From the NCBI GenBank assembly GCA_910584585.1, contig CAJUBP010000078.1:1-7946 (forward strand): DNA of 7,946 bases, read 5' to 3'. Position 1 is the first letter of the stretch, and each line of letters starts with the position of its first letter. Source of the stretch: an uncultured Lachnospiraceae bacterium (lineage in GTDB: Bacteria; Bacillota; Clostridia; Lachnospirales; Lachnospiraceae). A model generated the notes under the pieces. That model worked only from the letters and a program-made list of their open reading frames with translations. It did no database searches and had not been told where the DNA came from. The translations under genes were made by a program, and so were the position numbers. This document shows, piece by piece, positions 5,242 through 7,946 of the stretch.

Positions 5242-7811
5242 TTAGGCAGAATTTTAACCGGGACTGGCAGGTAATGAAAGGCGGAAGCAATGCGGCTGCG
5301 GCAGCTTTCCTGGGAACGGATGAGGTACATAAGGTGCACCTTCCTTATGACGCGATGATTCACGAGGAGCGGGCGCCGGAGGTGGAAAGCGGCGCCCAGA
5401 CTGGATTTTACCCGGGCGGGGAATATATTTACCAGAAAAGTTTTTTTGCGCCGGAGGAATGGAAAGAAAAGAAAGCCTTTCTGGAATTTGAGGGCATTTA
5501 TCAGACCGCCATGGTTTATATCAATGGGGCCTTAGCGGCTATAAGTTTGTGCGGGTATACAGGTTTTTATGTGGAATTGAATCCCTGGCTTGACTATGGG
5601 AAGGAAAACAGGGTGAAAGTGATTGCCAATAACAGCCTGGTTCCCAACAGCCGCTGGTATACGGGAAGCGGCATTTACCGGGATGTGAAGCTGATGGTTG
5701 GGGAACGGATTCACATTCCCGCGGACGGGGTGCGGATTACCACTTTGGCCCAGGAGGAAGAATCCGCAGTGATAGAAACGGAAGTGCGGATAGAAAGCAT
5801 CAGCCGGGCCAGGGAAAAAATCTACGTGGAAGTATTTCTGGAAAAGGACGGGGAGACGGTGGCAAGCGACCGCCAGATGGTTCTTATGTATCCTGGGACG
5901 GAGGAAATATCCAGGCACATTATCTGCATTCCCAACCCGAAAATCTGGAGCTGCGATACACCGGAATTGTATCAGTGCAGAGTGCAGATAAAGGAAGAGT
6001 TGCTGGAGGGGGAAGCAAGCGGCAACAGTGCCCATCTGCCAGAAGAAGTATCTGGTAACAGTGGCTATCTGCTGAAGAGAGATGAATGCGGCAGCAGTTC
6101 CCATCTGCTGGATGAGGTGACAGAGAACTTTGGAATCCGTACCCTTTTGCTGGATGCAGCCCACGGGCTGCGCCTGAATGGAAAAGAATTGAAGCTGCGG
6201 GGAACCTGCATCCACCATGACAACGGCATTTTAGGGGCAAACACCTGGAAGGAAGCAGAAGAACGGAGAATCCGGCAGTTAAAGGAGGCTGGCTTTAACA
6301 GCGTCCGCAGTTCCCATCACCCCATGAGCAAGGCGATGCTGGACGCGTGTGACAAATACGGGATGCTGGTGATGGATGAAATCAGCGATATGTGGACGGT
6401 CCACAAGAATCCCAATGATTTTGCCTTGCATTTTAAGGAGCGCTGGGAAGAGGTGGCGGAGCAGATGGTGGCAAAAGACTACAATCATCCTTCCGTAGCC
6501 TTGTATTCCACCGGAAATGAGATTTCGGAAGCCGGTTCGGAAGCCGGGGCTGCCATCAACCGGAAAATGTGCAATAGGCTTCATGAACTGGATCATACCC
6601 GCTACACCACCATGGGACAAAACGGCCTGATGTCAGCCGGGGTCAGGCTACGGCCAATCATGCAGGAAATCATGGAAAAATTCGGCAATGTCCAGGCAGC
6701 CGGGGACGGAAACCAGGACGGAAGCAATGCCTTCAACAGCTTTATGAGCCTGATGGAAGGAGAGCGGGGAGAATATTTCGCGACCCATCCGCTGCTGACA
6801 GAGGCATTGGAAGGATGCTCCTCTTCCAGTGATATTATCGGGTTAAACTATCTGACTGGGCGGCATATTTTAGAGCACAAGCTCCATCCCAATAAAACGG
6901 TTGTGGGCACGGAGACTTACCCGGCGGATATTGTAAGGCTGTGGGGGATTGTCAAGCGGTATCCCCACGTATTAGGAGATTTCACCTGGACCGGGTATGA
7001 TTATTTGGGAGAAGCAGGCTGCGGCATTTTCCACTATGACGACTCTGTGAATTTTTCCAGTGTCTTTCCAGAGCGGGCAGCCTATATCGGGGATATTGAT
7101 TTAGTTGGTTACCGCCGCCCCATCAGCTACCTGCGGGAGATTGTGTATGGGCTCCGCAAAGAGCCGTACCTGGCTGTGAAACGGATGAACCGGGCCGGAA
7201 TGAAGTGTTCCAAAACTCCATGGATGTACAAGGACAATATCGCAAGCTGGACCTGGCCGGGCTATGAAGGAAAAACAGCTTCTGTGGATATCTACGCGGA
7301 CGCTGAAGAAGCGGAGCTTTTCTTAAACGGCCGTTCCCTGGGAAGGAAACCGGCAGGAGAAGCCCATGAGTTTACAGCAACTTATGAAGTTCCCTATGAG
7401 CCAGGCGAACTGACCGCAGTAAGCTATGAAAAAGGAAAAGAAACCGGAAGGTTTACCCTTGTGACAGCAGGAGAAGAAGTCCAGCTTTGTGTCCAGGCAG
7501 ATAAGAAAAAGCTTCGGGCGGACGGCGAAGACCTTTCCTTTATCACCGTGAAATTAACCGACAGCCAGGGCGTTGAGAATCTCTTCGCTTCAAAAAAGGT
7601 GTCTGTATCCGTAGAAGGCGCAGGCAGGCTGGAAGCCATGGGCAGCGCGGACCCCGCGTCTCTGGGAAGCTACGACGATTCCCAGTGGGAGACTTATGAC
7701 GGGTATGTGATGGCGGTTGTCCGCTCAGGCGAGGAAGAAGGGAAGATTCAGGTTGCGGTTCAGGCGGAAGGCTGTGAGGAAGTGCGGCTGGAACTTGAGA
7801 TTTCCAGATAA
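5238..7811 (+). CDS. Glycoside hydrolase family 2 enzyme (beta-galactosidase-like) with DUF4982 domain
   Basis: The 857-residue protein shows the GH2 order: N-terminal sugar-binding beta-sandwich (about 1-155, with WYTGSGIYRDV), an Ig-like domain (about 160-300), then the TIM barrel (about 300-610). Barrel motifs include LRGTCIHHDNG, FNSVRSSHHP, the acid/base in TGNEIS (E428) and the nucleophile in VVGTETYP (E559). A DUF4982-type segment (about 665-735, LFLNGRSLGRK) and a C-terminal Ig-like domain (about 745-855) follow. Both catalytic glutamates are present, so it should be active. No signal peptide: a cytoplasmic enzyme cutting a glycoside from the terminal beta-linked sugar. AAAGGAG 7 bases before ATG, which overlaps the symporter stop (ATGA). 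The N-x-K motif of beta-glucuronidases is not seen, so galactosidase or a related activity is favoured. Residues 261-294 are a three-unit repeat not usual in the family. Confidence 0.93.
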   Translation: MIRQNFNRDWQVMKGGSNAAAAAFLGTDEVHKVHLPYDAMIHEERAPEVESGAQTGFYPGGEYIYQKSFFAPEEWKEKKAFLEFEGIYQTAMVYINGALAAISLCGYTGFYVELNPWLDYGKENRVKVIANNSLVPNSRWYTGSGIYRDVKLMVGERIHIPADGVRITTLAQEEESAVIETEVRIESISRAREKIYVEVFLEKDGETVASDRQMVLMYPGTEEISRHIICIPNPKIWSCDTPELYQCRVQIKEELLEGEASGNSAHLPEEVSGNSGYLLKRDECGSSSHLLDEVTENFGIRTLLLDAAHGLRLNGKELKLRGTCIHHDNGILGANTWKEAEERRIRQLKEAGFNSVRSSHHPMSKAMLDACDKYGMLVMDEISDMWTVHKNPNDFALHFKERWEEVAEQMVAKDYNHPSVALYSTGNEISEAGSEAGAAINRKMCNRLHELDHTRYTTMGQNGLMSAGVRLRPIMQEIMEKFGNVQAAGDGNQDGSNAFNSFMSLMEGERGEYFATHPLLTEALEGCSSSSDIIGLNYLTGRHILEHKLHPNKTVVGTETYPADIVRLWGIVKRYPHVLGDFTWTGYDYLGEAGCGIFHYDDSVNFSSVFPERAAYIGDIDLVGYRRPISYLREIVYGLRKEPYLAVKRMNRAGMKCSKTPWMYKDNIASWTWPGYEGKTASVDIYADAEEAELFLNGRSLGRKPAGEAHEFTATYEVPYEPGELTAVSYEKGKETGRFTLVTAGEEVQLCVQADKKKLRADGEDLSFITVKLTDSQGVENLFASKKVSVSVEGAGRLEAMGSADPASLGSYDDSQWETYDGYVMAVVRSGEEEGKIQVAVQAEGCEEVRLELEISR
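6018..6119 (+). repeat. Three imperfect tandem coding repeats inside the GH2 gene
   Basis: Three in-frame units of 33, 36 and 33 bases (6018-6050, 6051-6086, 6087-6119) encode residues 261-294. Each starts [SC]-G-[NS]-S-x-[HY]-L-[PL] and ends in acidic residues. Unit peptides are SGNSAHLPEEV, SGNSGYLLKRDE and CGSSSHLLDEV. They lie where GH2 proteins usually have a short turn before the strand that reads VTENFGIRT here. The units have diverged at DNA level, so the duplication is not recent. Confidence 0.75.
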
Positions 7812-7824
7812 AATCAAGGCAGCG

Positions 7825-7871
7825 GCTGGCTGAAGTATCCAGGAAAAATAATGGGTGGAACTTCAGCCAGC
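7825..7871. repeat. Perfect 12-bp inverted repeat downstream of GH2
   Basis: GCTGGCTGAAGT (7825-7836) and ACTTCAGCCAGC (7860-7871) are exact inverted copies around a 23-base loop, beginning 14 bases after the GH2 stop. AAGGCA flanks it directly on both sides (7816-7821 and 7872-7877). The plus strand has no U-tract after it, so it is not a classical terminator. It may stabilise or end the operon mRNA, or be a protein-binding or mobile-element-related site. The remaining bases to 7946 hold no gene I can support. Confidence 0.6.
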
Positions 7872-7946
7872 AAGGCAAAAGAAAACATGGCAAAGGGGCT
7901 GTCGGGAAATAGATAGTCCAGAACAGGGGGCGATGTGACTCGTATG

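Noticed and set aside
5532..6240. Minus-strand open frames of 228 and 106 codons
   Set aside because: They mirror the GH2 gene, whose GC-richer DNA tends to give long antisense frames; no start signal or family match.
1..7946. CRISPR array, integrase, or duplicated tRNA end as proof of an integrated element
   Set aside because: No regularly spaced repeats, no recombinase gene and no second copy of the tRNA-Asn 3' end were found by eye.

Overview
The window looks like chromosomal DNA from a low-GC Gram-positive anaerobe, most likely a gut clostridium of the Lachnospiraceae type. Supporting signs are strong AGGAG-type ribosome sites, a TTG start, a tRNA gene without an encoded CCA end, MepA-type MATE and TetR genes, and an AraC/GPH-symporter/GH2 sugar locus of the kind common in those bacteria. 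This placement is inference; no marker gene fixes the species.

Left part (1-2600, visibly AT-rich). It opens with the 3' two thirds of a tRNA-Asn(GUU) gene and its terminator. Two minus-strand genes follow: a TetR-family regulator, and downstream of it a MATE efflux gene of only 299 codons that lacks its C-terminal third. Between them is the most interesting regulatory feature: a near-consensus promoter, then a perfect 14-bp hairpin with a U-tract, then the MATE ribosome site. This looks like a transcription attenuator or terminator in the MATE leader. Upstream of tetR there is a promoter with repeated TGCTGATTAA boxes, and on the plus strand a roughly 40-codon fragment that resembles a second, decayed MATE gene. 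A stand-alone CheW-like gene with a TTG start follows. The block reads as an accessory region beside a tRNA, with worn efflux genes.

Right part (2600-7811, richer in G+C). This is a compact carbohydrate locus: an AraC-family regulator (minus) diverges from a two-gene plus-strand operon. The operon encodes a GPH-family cation:glycoside symporter and, overlapping it by 4 bp, a cytoplasmic GH2 glycosidase with C-terminal DUF4982 and Ig-like domains. The expected logic is that the AraC protein senses a sugar, the symporter imports an intact glycoside and the GH2 enzyme cleaves it in the cytoplasm. The sugar cannot be named from sequence. The glucuronidase N-x-K signature is not seen, so a beta-galactoside or related glycoside is more likely than a glucuronide. 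The GH2 protein carries an unusual three-unit repeat inserted just before its catalytic barrel.

The last 135 bases hold a perfect 12-bp inverted repeat and no confident gene. No CRISPR array, phage gene, toxin-antitoxin pair or clearly new defence system was seen. The best leads are the MATE leader attenuator, the paired MATE decay products and the GH2 repeat insertion.
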